A stretch of DNA of 64,000 bases. It comes from Ophioderma brevispina. Lineage: Eukaryota; Echinodermata; Ophiuroidea; Amphilepidida; Ophiodermatidae. Below the pieces are notes generated by a model. It made no database searches. It was given only the letters and a program-made list of their open reading frames with translations, and was not told where the DNA came from. Numbering within the stretch: the first letter of the stretch is position 1; each line of letters begins with the position of its first letter. The stretch spans positions 1-64,000 of the forward strand of contig JAMKCH010088438.1 in NCBI GenBank assembly GCA_023653785.1, in the 5' to 3' direction. Positions 10,201-22,200 of this stretch are shown here, one piece after another. A program made the position numbers and the translations under genes.

Positions 10201-13200
10201 TGGGATTTTCTCTGCGGGATTCGAGGCTCTGGCTCTCTCCAAAAAACTTTGGCCAGGTCTTTTAATCAAATTACAAAGTATAAGGTGCTTTTACTCACCC
10301 CTGGTGTACTCCATTGTCTAGGGTGAGTATTGGCTTTCTGACTTTTAGGAATCTAGTTACATGTGTTTTCGGCTATGGAGTTTTTGGTCTACTTTGACTG
10401 CATCTATGGCTGCTATCTTGAAATTCAATGTTCCACCTCCGGATGAGTGTGCAGTCTGGGTTGATTGGAACTTATCAAAAAAATCAGGGTAAGCTATATT
10501 TCCGTCAACATTGAGTTTTATATAAAGGAATCAGCTCAGTGTAATGTTTAGTTAAAAAAAATTATGTTTTATAAATCTATAACTGAGGCCTGATTTCCCT
10601 TTCCAATGTTGACTTCCCGCTTCCAGGCCCGCCCCACACATGATATGTGCACGCGTCCGTGTGGGCTCTGAGCCAAAACGGAATTGGGAAAGAGTAATGG
10701 CCGACAGGTTGTGACAGGGGGCACTGGTTTAGACCATTTTCTCTTTTTTAGGGGTTGGCTAAAATTAGGTATTTGGGGCATTCCACTTCTCAGAAGGGAA
10801 ATGCATTATATTTCAGTCCACATTGGAAAGGAAATCAGGCCTCAGTAATAGATTTATAAAACATAATGGTGTTTTTAATAATTGACGGATATGCCATCAG
10901 GACATCAATGTGCTGGATTGGCGCCATTGGCTTCCAGAGCGACGTCCTTTTAGGTAGATCTTTGTGTCTACCAGCGCGTATCAAGCTAACCCTTATCGGA
11001 TGTGCCTTGGAAACCTAAGGGGGGGGGGGGACGGTTCATGTAGCAACAACCTGGACCTGTGGACAGGATAGTTGGAGTAATAATTTCTTGGCCAAGGACT
11101 AGGTACGCCCGCTTCCCAGCCAAAACGGCGCATCACTGGATTTGCACATAGATGCAGTTCACGCAAACAGGCAAGCGAGCATCCGCCTAGGCCAAGAAAT
11201 TATTACTCAACTATGTCTGAGTACCAGGGATACCAGTAGCTGGCCATCAAAGGAAGCTGACCTGATCATATCAGGCATAACCTTTCACTTCTGTTTTAAT
11301 TCTTCCGTAGGGTGCTGTACTATCAGATCACGATGATGACGACAGAGAGATGCTGGAAGACCCACACAGCGCATTGGACATAGACTTAGATAGGTAAGAC
11401 ACTTTCACTTCGCTATTTAAATAACCAGTGCACAGTGCTAGGCATCATCACAGGTTTGTGTGTAGCTTGACAAAACATTTTTGAAAAAAGAATAAGCATG
11501 TAGGTTTAGTGAAAATGAATTTTTGTTTTGCCTGAATGATTGTTCTTGGAGGCACTAACCAGTCTGCAAGTCTGTCTGTACAAATGTCTGTGTGGGGTTA
11601 AATTTGCTCTCATCAGTAAAGTTTGGAGCGGATTGACATTGAGTTTGGGTATGAGAACTCTTTTTAGTAAAGATAGTGTGAACAAGGCAATGCATGTCAA
11701 AGGTCAAATTAGGTTTAAAGTATTAATGTATTTTGGAGTGGTTTTGATTAAGTTTTAAAATTGGTCCTCATTTAAAAAAATATGTAACAGGTTGAATACC
11801 ATTGGGGGAAAAGATTGTGTGGATTGCATGGCTGGTCAAAGGTTAAATGTCATAGGTCAAATATGATTACATCATTGCCAGCTGTTCTTGAGATTAGCAA
11901 AACTACTATTGCATAGAGAATGCAAGACAGACAACACTTTAGGTTCACACCTTGTATGTTGCACCATGTTACACATTGACCAACAAGAACTGCCACCTAC
12001 AATAAAATCTGTCTGATTGGCTCATTATAGTGCACCCCATGATATAGCCCTCTGAAGGACCAATCAAAAAAGAGCTTGATCTCTGTGTAAACCATGCCAT
12101 CATTCTTAAAGTATCTCTGATTTGCTCATTACATGATATAACTTTACAAGCAACCAATCAAAATAGTGCTTAGATTTGATAAAAAGGCAGGTAGTGTTCA
12201 GGTTATTGATTAGTTCTTCCATATTGTTTGCTGATAATGAAGTACTGAAATTTAACCCAATGTATTGACAAGTTAACCGAGTTGTGAAGCCGAAGATTAG
12301 ATGTCTTATATCAATTTTCCTGTTGCTACCATTAGGCCGCTTGACGACAGGGACAGATTACCGGTATTATCTCACCGTATTGTATTAGCCAATGAAGAAG
12401 CAGGTACTCCGCCGGCAGAAGGCAAGGAAGAAGAAAAATTGAAAAAGAAACAACACAAGAAAGACAAAGGGAAAAACCAAAAAGGATAAGAAAGAGAAAA
12501 AAGTAAGCTGTCATTTTGTATACAATCATTCAAATAGATTCCTTTGTAAATTAATACTGTCTGATGTTATCGGGAATATAGATAAATATTCCTTCTCCCA
12601 ATGGTTGTGAGAGAACCAATTTAGAATTAAGATGCCTGTTCAATGGACAAGCCTGTAGGACCCTTTTGTAGTCACAGCTGTTTGACCCCATGCAAATTGT
12701 CTGTTGAATTTTTAGAACCATTTTAAGCAGTGGCGACACAATTTTGATCTGATATAAGTAGGGACGTGCAAGAGCTGTTACCTCGGCAAAAATCAGAAAA
12801 ATCTTGCCATATAGGCCTACAGAGGTCATGATTTGTATGTTATAGTGCCCTCTATATGCTAATTCTCCATAGAAAGACATTTAAAACCAGATTTTAAACA
12901 AAAATCATATTTGCCCTTAAGTTGTCAAAACTGTGTCACCATTGATATTTTTGGTTTTATTCTGGTTTTGTCATAATGAAACTTTCAAACAGCTGTGTAG
13001 CAAAATCTAGTTCCTATAAAGCCATTGCGGGAATCATGCCATATAGGTCATGATTTGTATGTTATAGTGCCCTCTATATGCCAATTCGCCATAGAAAGAC
13101 ATTTGAAACTAGATTTTAAACAAAAATCATATTTGCCCGCAAGTTGTCAAAACTGTGTCGCCATTGATATTTTTGGTTTTATTCTGGTTTTGTATAAAAA

Positions 13201-16200
13201 TAAATGAGACTTTGAAACCGCAGTGTTGCAAGATCTAGTTCCTATAAGCACTGGGGACACTAATTTATATATTCTTAAAAACACATGTGAAAAGTAAGCA
13301 ATTTAATTGGTTGATGCCAGGGTTTAATTCGTTTAATTGAGCCCCAGGTAGTACGCGCTGTGATGGAAGTTATTTTTAGGTTGAATCGCTCGCGTAATTA
13401 CGCGTTTGAATTTGCGCGCGGGCCTGCAATACGTTCGTCTAGTGCGTGTGATCGCTTGCGTTCACCCGGGTTGTTCGATTGTTTTGTCACTGGGTGGTGC
13501 AGTCCTTTCTTGTTGTATTTAAGCCGTAAAGCATCGCGAAATTTGGGTAAGATGACATTAAATGATAAAGATATTTTGGCGCGGGGAAGAAATCGGCCTC
13601 CGGCCTCGTTCTTCCACTCTTAAAATAATGGTATCGCTTGGGTTCAATTCGTCGAAAGAGAGTACCGGTTCCCACAAATTATAACTTTAGTCTATAAATA
13701 CTTGGATGGCTAAGGAGTAATAACAGAAAATATCGCCCAAGCCTACATCAAATTCCGGCGAGTCGAAGACAGCCTGATATTTCTTGGCGAGGGGGAATTC
13801 TATTTTTTGTTATCAACCGAAAAAAAGTCATCCAATATTATATTATTATTATTTGCAAGAAGAAGCTGAATTGACAAAAATAGTTTTAAAATGGCTGCAA
13901 AAACTAATAATAAAAACAGAGTTTTGCTTGACGAGTTGCATGGACAAAATGCCAATATTTTTGCGTATTGTGCAGTGGTGGGCGGTTCGCCCTAAATGCA
14001 ACTTGTTATAATTTCAATAATGTTATTTATAATATGTTCAAGCATCCATGAGAAGAAACGGTCCCAGTGACAGAAGAGATCAAAGGGAACAGATAGTAGT
14101 GTAGCCAGGGAAATAATGAATCGACTTGATGCATGGTATTGCAGAGGAAGAAGCACCTGCTGGCTAAGGTGAAAATACAGGTTGAGACCAAGACACTGCA
14201 AAAAGAACAAGTGATGAGGGCAGGTTAGTGACCAAGCTAATGCACAAGCCAACTGCAGAATAGACATTTCAAATCAAAGTTTACCGTTTGTTGTCGGCAG
14301 TCCAAAATCACAGTGGAGATCCCGTCTTAACCAGTGATAGTTTCATCATCCAGGTTGATCAGGCCTGGAATTCTCTTGGGGACTTGTAGACCTCACAGTC
14401 ATCTATGAATGATGTGGCTAATGGTTTGTAACTCTCCACAATCGCAGTTGGTGAAGGTTATACTCCGATCTTGTGAAGGAAAGTTTACCAACATGACCCC
14501 GATAAGCATCCTAAGGGTCATCACACAGCAACTGTTGGCGCAGCACTTATGCTTGTTTCGCTTGAGCGTCAATTGCAAGTGCTGCTGCTGCTCGAGCTTG
14601 AAAAAAATCTTAAAAACTGCCGTCGCCGCTCCCTCTTCGTCTCGTCTGCCCCCCACCTTCCTTCCCTTACTCTTACCTTTTCCTCTTTCTTGTCACCCAT
14701 CTTACCAAAAGCATTGAAAAACCTTGAAACATCCAGATGTCATCTTACCACAAGCTACCTTATTTTGTCTAAACCTATAAATCAACTTCTTGTGAGTTGA
14801 TAACACAAAACCTTCAACGCACAAAAAATAAAATTCCAAATTTTTCTCAAAAAGTTTACTGTACTGAGTGCTCAATAATTTGTGGTTTTTGTCTTTCTTT
14901 TCATCAGATGGACGACTTGAGTTTCTGGTTGTCTAAAGAGGAATCATCGTCAACACCAAATGCACCTGATGACGCAACTGAACAGCAAGAAGCAAACCCA
15001 CAAGAGGTAAATCTTAAAAATGTTCACTAACAACTTGAATTCACAAGCAATTTATTTCACAAATTTCACAGGAATTCAATATGCTGAGAAATGGTGCGAG
15101 TCAGTTTGTACAATTACCCTATATGGAAGAATCATACTATGTGTGAACATTTCTTGAACAGAGTGTGGGTTTTGCCCTTGTGCAAGATTCTTGTTGTGAA
15201 AAATTAGATGCTATGAAAATTACAATACATGCTGTGAAAATTACAATACATGCTGTGAAAATTACATTCCTTAAATTACAAATTCTTTGAACAGGCTCTT
15301 GCTTTGGGCCTTGAATTTTTTTGGTGATTTTTTTTTTGCTGTGAAAAATGTACCGCTATGAAAATATCTTTTAAAGGTAACACAAAAGGCGATTACATAT
15401 TGGTCCTAAATAATAGTCCTCCATTTTTGTGGATTTATGACAAATTCATCCCTCAATAAAACATGCACCTGAGACAGAGGAGGCCGAATGGTTCATTATT
15501 TGGATATGACGACATTAGACTGATTATTGATTATGTACATGAATAGGCATACCCAGTATTGTCACTGTTGACAGGTGCAATGCTGGGTGCACCTATTCCC
15601 TATCATCATACCAAATCAATGATATCGCAACATTATTAGAGTGATTCTTGATTGTATCCTTGAGTACATGAGTTCGTTTACCCCGTATGCTGCTCGTTTG
15701 ACTGGTGTGATGCTACTTACACCTATCATATCAAAAATGAAATAATCCAATGAATCTCACACAGCATATTAAATATTATTGATTGTAATCTGGAGTAATT
15801 GAATAGGCTTACCCATTATTGATTGTCACTGTTGACTGTTGTGAGCTGGATACAACCATTCATACATCAATAAAATAAAATCAAATATCACAGCTTATAA
15901 GGATTTATTGATTTTGTATCATTGAGTAACATGATAGAGGTTTAACCCAGTATTGTCATTGTTGACTGTGGTGATGCTGTATTCTCCTAGTCATATCATT
16001 TACAAAACCCTGGCTATATTGCATGATTTTTTCAGATCTTGTTCGGAATTACAAATTATCCACAACTAACTTATTCTGGGTTTGCCCTAAAATTTTTGCA
16101 AAGTGTTCAGAATGTAGCCTAATCATCGATAAGTTTGATAATTCTGCAATATATTTGTGAACTCTAAACAAGCATGCTTGATTTGTTTTGCGAACACAGA

Positions 16201-19200
16201 AAACTAACAAGCCAAAAATCAAAGAGAAAAGAAGGAAAAGGAGGACCAAGAAAAGAAGAGGTCTCATCATAAGCAGAAGGTGAGGATGAAAATGTGGAGA
16301 AGTTGACAAGACAGAGGCGTCAACACAGGAAGCCGATATACCAGTAAGTAAATTGGTCAAGATGTTGGAAATAGCATCAGTAGATGGATTCTTGGCTTCA
16401 TGCGTTTGTCTTACATTGTACGCAATCATCACATATTTGAACCCTAAACATATTGCCCATACATGCACACCTTTTCATCCATGGCATTGCATGTAATGGT
16501 CCCATCAAGAGTGGGTTCCAGGTCATCTAGAGGGTCATGAAATGTTTTGTGGCCCCCAAATGGCAGAATTATCAAATCACTTAGTGTTATCTACATGTCG
16601 ATTACTTTTCATGACACTTGATACATGACCCTTGGGTAGTGGTCCACGTGTTGATGACCTGTGTGACTTTGTGACCTCAGTGACCTTGGTGACCTCATGT
16701 GATCTTTGTCCCCGTTCACAAACCACGGTGGCAGATGACACATGCGTTCGGCGAACACAGTCATTTTTCATTTGTTTGTATTGCTGTTTCAATTGTAACA
16801 GCTATGAGAATAGGCATTGAAAAATGCAAATCATTACACTGAGCTGATTGCCTTTACACCAATGTTGACTGAACATATGCATTTCCCTTCTTGAGGAGTG
16901 GAATGCCCCAAAATACCTATACCACCCAACACCCCATAAGCAAAATATCAGGGGGCCACTGCATCCTTTTGCTATTACTTCAGAAGTTTGCCAAGTTTGG
17001 GTTTTTTCACTTTCATGTTTCAAACCCCACAAGGATAACCTTCCAACTTTGTTTGTTGTACTTCTCAGTCTTTTTTTCAACTGGTGAGGGCGCTTTTTTT
17101 TTCAAATGGCCGCCAACTAATTTTTCAAAGATCTTTCTGAGGACATGCCCATATCATGTTATAATGATTTTTTGTTGGTGCTAAAATTGGTCTTTTGTTA
17201 TTAATAAATGCTTAGTGCATAAAAATATTAACAATAATACTTTATGGGGTTTAAGGGCCATTTAATGGGTTTTAAGGGGGTCATAAACTCTTAAATACAT
17301 TGATTTGTGAGCCTTAAAAGAAGCCTTAAAACTGTCCCAAACGAAGGGTAGTTTTCTTTTCACATCTTCCCTTCCTAACAGCGAATAAGTCCGGGGGGCG
17401 AATGGCGCCCGACGTAACCCCAGGGCCTCTTAACCGTTCCATTCGATTTATTCGACCCATACCTTTCCCCACATGACACCATAGGCGGTCATCATCCCTA
17501 TCTACGCCAGGGTGGTGGAGCGCAACACCGTACTGTTCATCAGAACGCATACCTACACGTGACCACCCATCCTCAGATCAAATGGCTCGGTTTTTTTACT
17601 ATCAACACGAGTCTTCCAGCGTTCTCTCTGCGCTTTAGGCTATACACGACCCCAGGGATCTTCAAAGGATAGTCAATGTGATTGCCGAAGCTCTGCGGTG
17701 ACAAGAATGGCATCTACATTTACCTGAACGACTGGCTGATCACTGCCCAATCCGGATCCCAAGGCCTTCGCTTTCAAATCTGGAAGACCTGCATCCTTGC
17801 ATCTCCTTGTCAGCCCCCATGGACTAATCATCAATTGGGAGGAGTCAGCCATCCAAACATCCTGACCATTGCATTTCCTGGGCTTGGTCATAGACTTCGG
17901 CAGAAAGGAAGGTTTCCCGACAGCAGAGAGAATAACAGTCCATCTTCCTGTGCACACGGAACCACCTTGCCAGACAGACGGCTCCAGCCAAAACTATTGT
18001 AACGCTTCTTTGCCCTTATAGACAGCATCACAGAAGTCCTTCCCAAATGCCACTACATACGAGGTAAACAACTTCACGTTTCTCCACGTTCACAGTCCCT
18101 CAAATAGACTGGATTGTCGAATGGGATAGCTCTCTAAAGGTCACCACAAACCCTCATATGGTTAATGGCAGCCTCACAACATTCACCCTGTGTGCTGTCC
18201 CCCTTCCGCTTCCACGCTCACCATAGACACGTCCAAAACGGGCTGGGGAGCCCACTGGGAAGGGCTGGCGATTGGCAGTGTCTTGGTCTCCAGTCATTGC
18301 GAAGCATCACATGCAACCTTCTGGAGCTGTGGGGGGTGCCGCCTGGCAATACGGCGCCTACTTCCCAAGTTCAAGGACCAGACCGATCACCTTGCCGCAA
18401 CACCCCACAGTAAGTGACTTATATCAACAGGCAGAGGGGGGTACCCGCAGCCTGACTATGTCAACAGACATCAATAACTGCTGTATGGTGTCAGCGCCAC
18501 ATGATCGAGCTCCAGGCAGTCCACCTCCTATCTCCTCCCGGGAGCAGGCAATATTCTAGCGGGTAGCCTATCGATAAGAGGTACACCATCCATGCCCCGA
18601 CATAGGTCAGGGGCTTTGTCATTGGTACAACGGTGTCCTTTAAACAGACCTCCCAGCGGCCTTTAATCAACCTTTTAGCGGCCGGGACCACCCGCTTCCC
18701 GACATACTTTCCTTGGGAGCTGACGCATTATTATCAGCTGGGACAAGATCTCGGCATATGCGTTCCCTGTCCCCCGAATACGATGATACCAGGGTGCTAG
18801 AGAAGCTCCGGGATCCAACGTGTGCAATATGCTTTCTACTAGCACACAGATATAGTCCCAACAGTCTCCCCCTCCTCACGGTGTCAGAACGGTTTACCTC
18901 CCAGGCAAGGGCCTCCAGTCAAACTGTGGTTCGGCTCCTTGGCCCCCTTATCGCCTGAGCATCAAGCAGCGTCCACCCCAATCCTCTACTTACGTAATGA
19001 GATACATACAGCTTCACATTCTATCCAAGTGCAGCCCCCTAAAGAGACCGATGGTCCGGAGGGTATAATAGACGGTTCCAAAGGTCCACTACGCCAGCAG
19101 TGGGATCCAGGTCTCGACAACCTTCATTCTGGGCTGTCCCGCTCCCACGCTCACCAAGACACATCCAAGACGGGCTGGGAGCCCTGGGAAGGTGCTGGCG

Positions 19201-22200
19201 AGTTTGCAATTGTCTGGAATCCAGCCTTGTAGCGCACATCAACCTTCTGCGCTGTGTGTGGTCCGGCTGGCATTGACGCGCCTACTGTCCAAGGTCAAGG
19301 ACCATAACGACCACCCACGCTGCAACAACCTCACGTTAGTGACTTATATAAACAAGCAGGTTGTCCGTTCCCGAAACTGCTCATGTCGTAAATCTACGTG
19401 CATATATGTCCTCCTGAGTGACCAATTTTCCAAAGTGGATGTGTATGAAAAGGGTTCTGTTATGTAGGACAATACGCATAAGTTAGTGGCAAGTAGGGTT
19501 TACTCAGGAGTTTTGGGAAGCCCACAGCCCGATTCTCATGTCAACAGACAATACGCTGCTGATATGGGTCCAGCCCACCAGTGATTCACTCGGGTAGTCC
19601 GCCTCTCCCTGGAGCCGTACATTCTAGCGGGTATCCTGTCAAGAAGGGGAACAAACATCCATGCCCCGACCAATGTCAGGGGCTTGTTGGTGAATGGCAC
19701 CTCAACCAACATGCAAAGTGGTCTTCAACAGACTCGATTGTCCTGCGCTCTCAATCACCTTTTTGGCTGCCGCTGGGAACGACCAGCTCCGGACATACTG
19801 TTCCTAGGGAGTGCCATTTGCGTTTGCCATGGGGTCGCAATGATGATCATCTGGAAAAGGATCTTGTCATATGAGATTGCCCCCCCCCCGATAGCAATGA
19901 TCCCCCGGGTGCTGGGGAAAGCTCTCAAGATCAGCGGTTGCAACATGCTTCTAATTGCCCACACTTGCTCAGACAGATGTGGTTTCCGAAAGTCCTTCCT
20001 CTCCTCCTCTCATCACGTTTCCTCTAGCAACAATTTAGACCCTCACCTGACTGTATGACGACTTTTTTCAGATCCTACACGGCAGCAGGTCTTTCTGAAG
20101 AGGCTGCTTCCCTGGCGGCAGTAAGGCAAGGCAACCTTCAACGAGAAAGACTTACAATGTCCCCACAAGGTATAAAAAGGCATGCTGTCCAAGACACAAA
20201 GTCCATCCTTATAATAAGGCCTCTTTGGAAATGTAGCAGAGTTCTTCACATGTGTTTTCCAGCACCTAGGGGCCAGCGCACGCTCCAATGAGAGCCTGCC
20301 GTACTGCCTCAATTTCTGTTCATCATGGCTTGTCTAATTCACCCCTGTCCCTGAATGAGCTCTTGAAGAGAATGTTTTACGAATGTCCTCCCAGGAAGTC
20401 GCCCAGCATGCATGGGACTTAAACAGGGCCCTGCACCTCCCATTGAGCCCCCATTTAAAGCCTCTAGATCAACCTCACATGGAAGACCTTACCAGAAATG
20501 GCGTTCCTAAAGCATGACTGTTCTATTTGTTAGAGTATTTTCCTATCATTTTGGCCGGCCATTGGAAAAAGTGCCCTCTATCATTGAAAATGGTGACTAA
20601 GAATTTGACATGGAGCTGAAAACAACTCCATATGATATAATTTTAAATCACACACACTCAACATATTTTTCCTGAAGGCCCTTTATATAACGTTACAAAC
20701 AAACAAACAACTTTTATTCTTTATAGATTTTAATCATTTTGAAGACCGCCATTTTTGAAAAAAAACGCCCTCACTTGATGAAAACCTTCATTGAAGTGTT
20801 GGTATCTGGCTGAAAACACTGAATATGGTTTATCAATAAGGTCCACATTGAAAACCATACTTAATCAATTTTCGAGCACTTTATATAATACACTTGTAAT
20901 TTACCATTTTGGCGGCCATTTTGAAAAGCGGCCCTCAATCGATGAAAAGCGGCACTTGAAATTTACCAACAAGTTTAAATAACTCCTTATGTTCAATAAC
21001 AGTCCATATAAAATATCAGACCGTGTCACAACTTCTGAAGTATTGACGTGGTGCCCCTGACTAAAAAGGGTCCAACCAGTGACCCCATGTTCCAACCCAT
21101 TTTACCTTAGCGTCTTCTCTTATTCCGTTTTGGGGGGGGCGCAACCTGGAACGGACGTGTGTTCATCGCGGCTCTGTCTAACTGCATCCAAATTTGAGAC
21201 TTTTGCACAGATGGATAGTCTTCTTAATCGAATACTCCTATATATTACCACAACCAATTACCTGGATTTATATCCTGGATTAATTAATTGGAATATCACT
21301 CTATCTGGTCGGAAATAGCTGTTATTTTTTCGCCCGTCGGAGAGTTCTTTTATATTTTCCGTTTTGGTGCCGCCCGTTGCGGTCCCATGTTGATTTTTTG
21401 TGCTGGAAAAACAGGTAAACAAAGGCAGCCATTGCGCACGTGTTTTCGTGCTTTTGATCCTTGATTTTTATGAGTCCTGTTTTCTTGTTTCTTGTAGTTT
21501 GTTTTTACACTATCAATAAACAGTTCTTTGGGTGTGTGTGCTAATGATTTTATTCTTATGCTTGTGGTAATATTTTCTTAATACCCGCGTGTGACTTTGT
21601 TACCGCTACGGTATCTTGTGTCTCCGTGTTAGCGGCCGGGTCTACCGCGGCCGCCTTTGTTTTTCAACGCTCGTTTTCGTTTGTTCTGACACGCAACGCC
21701 CATTTGGCCTCGCTTTCCCCCTTCGCCGCCGCCCCGCGACCCTCTTTCTCCTGCGTTCATTACGGGTCTCCTCGTCCGCTTCCTCCGCTGTCTCTCTGCT
21801 CGCGTTGTGCTCGTTTCCCTTTTCCTTTTTGCGGTGGCCTTTTCTGTTTCAATGGTTTCGCGCATTACACTGTTTCCTCTCACTGCTATGTTTTCGCGTA
21901 GGAAAAAGGGGGTGGTGTTCGGGCTCAAAGCTCCGTCCGAGGTTCTTCCAAGACGGCCCCGCTGCTTTGGGAACACCTAAAGATGTTTGCTCGGCTATCT
22001 TCATGGCGTTTTAGTAGGGGAGGTGGCGTTTCTCGCTCTGGGAAGTTTCGCCCCGTCTACCTGGCTACCGGCCGCTGGCTCGCCTGTCTAGCCCTAGGGC
22101 TTTCTCCCTTCTTCTCTCCTCCGTGCATGCTAGCGCGGTCTGCTCTGGCCTTTTTCCCTGAGGGATGTTGGCGGCTGCTGACTCCGGTATGGCAAGCCCT

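Larger units (their letters stand above)
4418..10877. mobile_element. GC-rich DIRS-type element, copy GC1
   Basis: A 6.5 kb insertion in the AP3D1 intron after the EEMP exon. The left terminus (TCATTACACGTGAGCG, then CACCAATGTTGACTGAA and ATGCATTTCCCTT) is inverted at the right end (AAGGGAAATGCATTATA, CACATTGGAAAGG, AGGCCTCAG). Just inside the right repeat, at 10,492-10,612, lies the reverse complement of the left terminus followed at once by that of the right terminus: an internal complementary region, as in DIRS elements. No target-site duplication is obvious, as expected for that class. The body (about 4,750-10,260) is GC-rich, A-poor on + and full of CTAG tetranucleotides, with only short open frames. 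Purine loading favours the minus strand as any transcript. I could not identify a reverse transcriptase, RNase H or tyrosine recombinase in either strand by eye. Confidence 0.7.
12618..15680 (+). repeat. Segmental duplication copy A2
   Basis: The counterpart of 1-3,690, here in the expected position in AP3D1, starting about 115 bases after the lysine-rich exon. It contains two units of the 12.8-13.25 kb tandem repeat, the CG-rich foldback block (13,260-14,010), a LINE remnant absent from A1 (14,290-14,475) and the intact FWLSKEE exon. Confidence 0.85.
16948..21068 (+). mobile_element. Decayed DIRS-like retrotransposon nested in GC2 left repeat
   Basis: The insert has its own inverted ends. 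The left is 'TCAGGGGGCCAC' then 'TACTTCAGAAGTT' (16,949-16,993). The right, read in reverse complement from 21,066, gives 'GTCAGGGGCACCAC' then 'ATACTTCAGAAGTT'. Near the left end (17,086) is GAGGGCGCTTT..AAATGGCCGCC, inverted relative to three copies near the right end. In between are frame-broken RT (about 17,440-18,000), RNase H (18,165-18,560, repeated at 19,115-19,500) and the start of a tyrosine recombinase (20,390-20,512). The order RT - RNase H - tyrosine recombinase is that of DIRS elements. It has the same orientation as AP3D1. Confidence 0.75.

Noticed and set aside
10561..10869. A separate 300 bp MITE next to GC1
   Set aside because: The same arrangement recurs at the right end of GC2 and GC3, and its inner half is the complement of the element's own right terminus, so it is part of the GC element's right repeat and complementary region.
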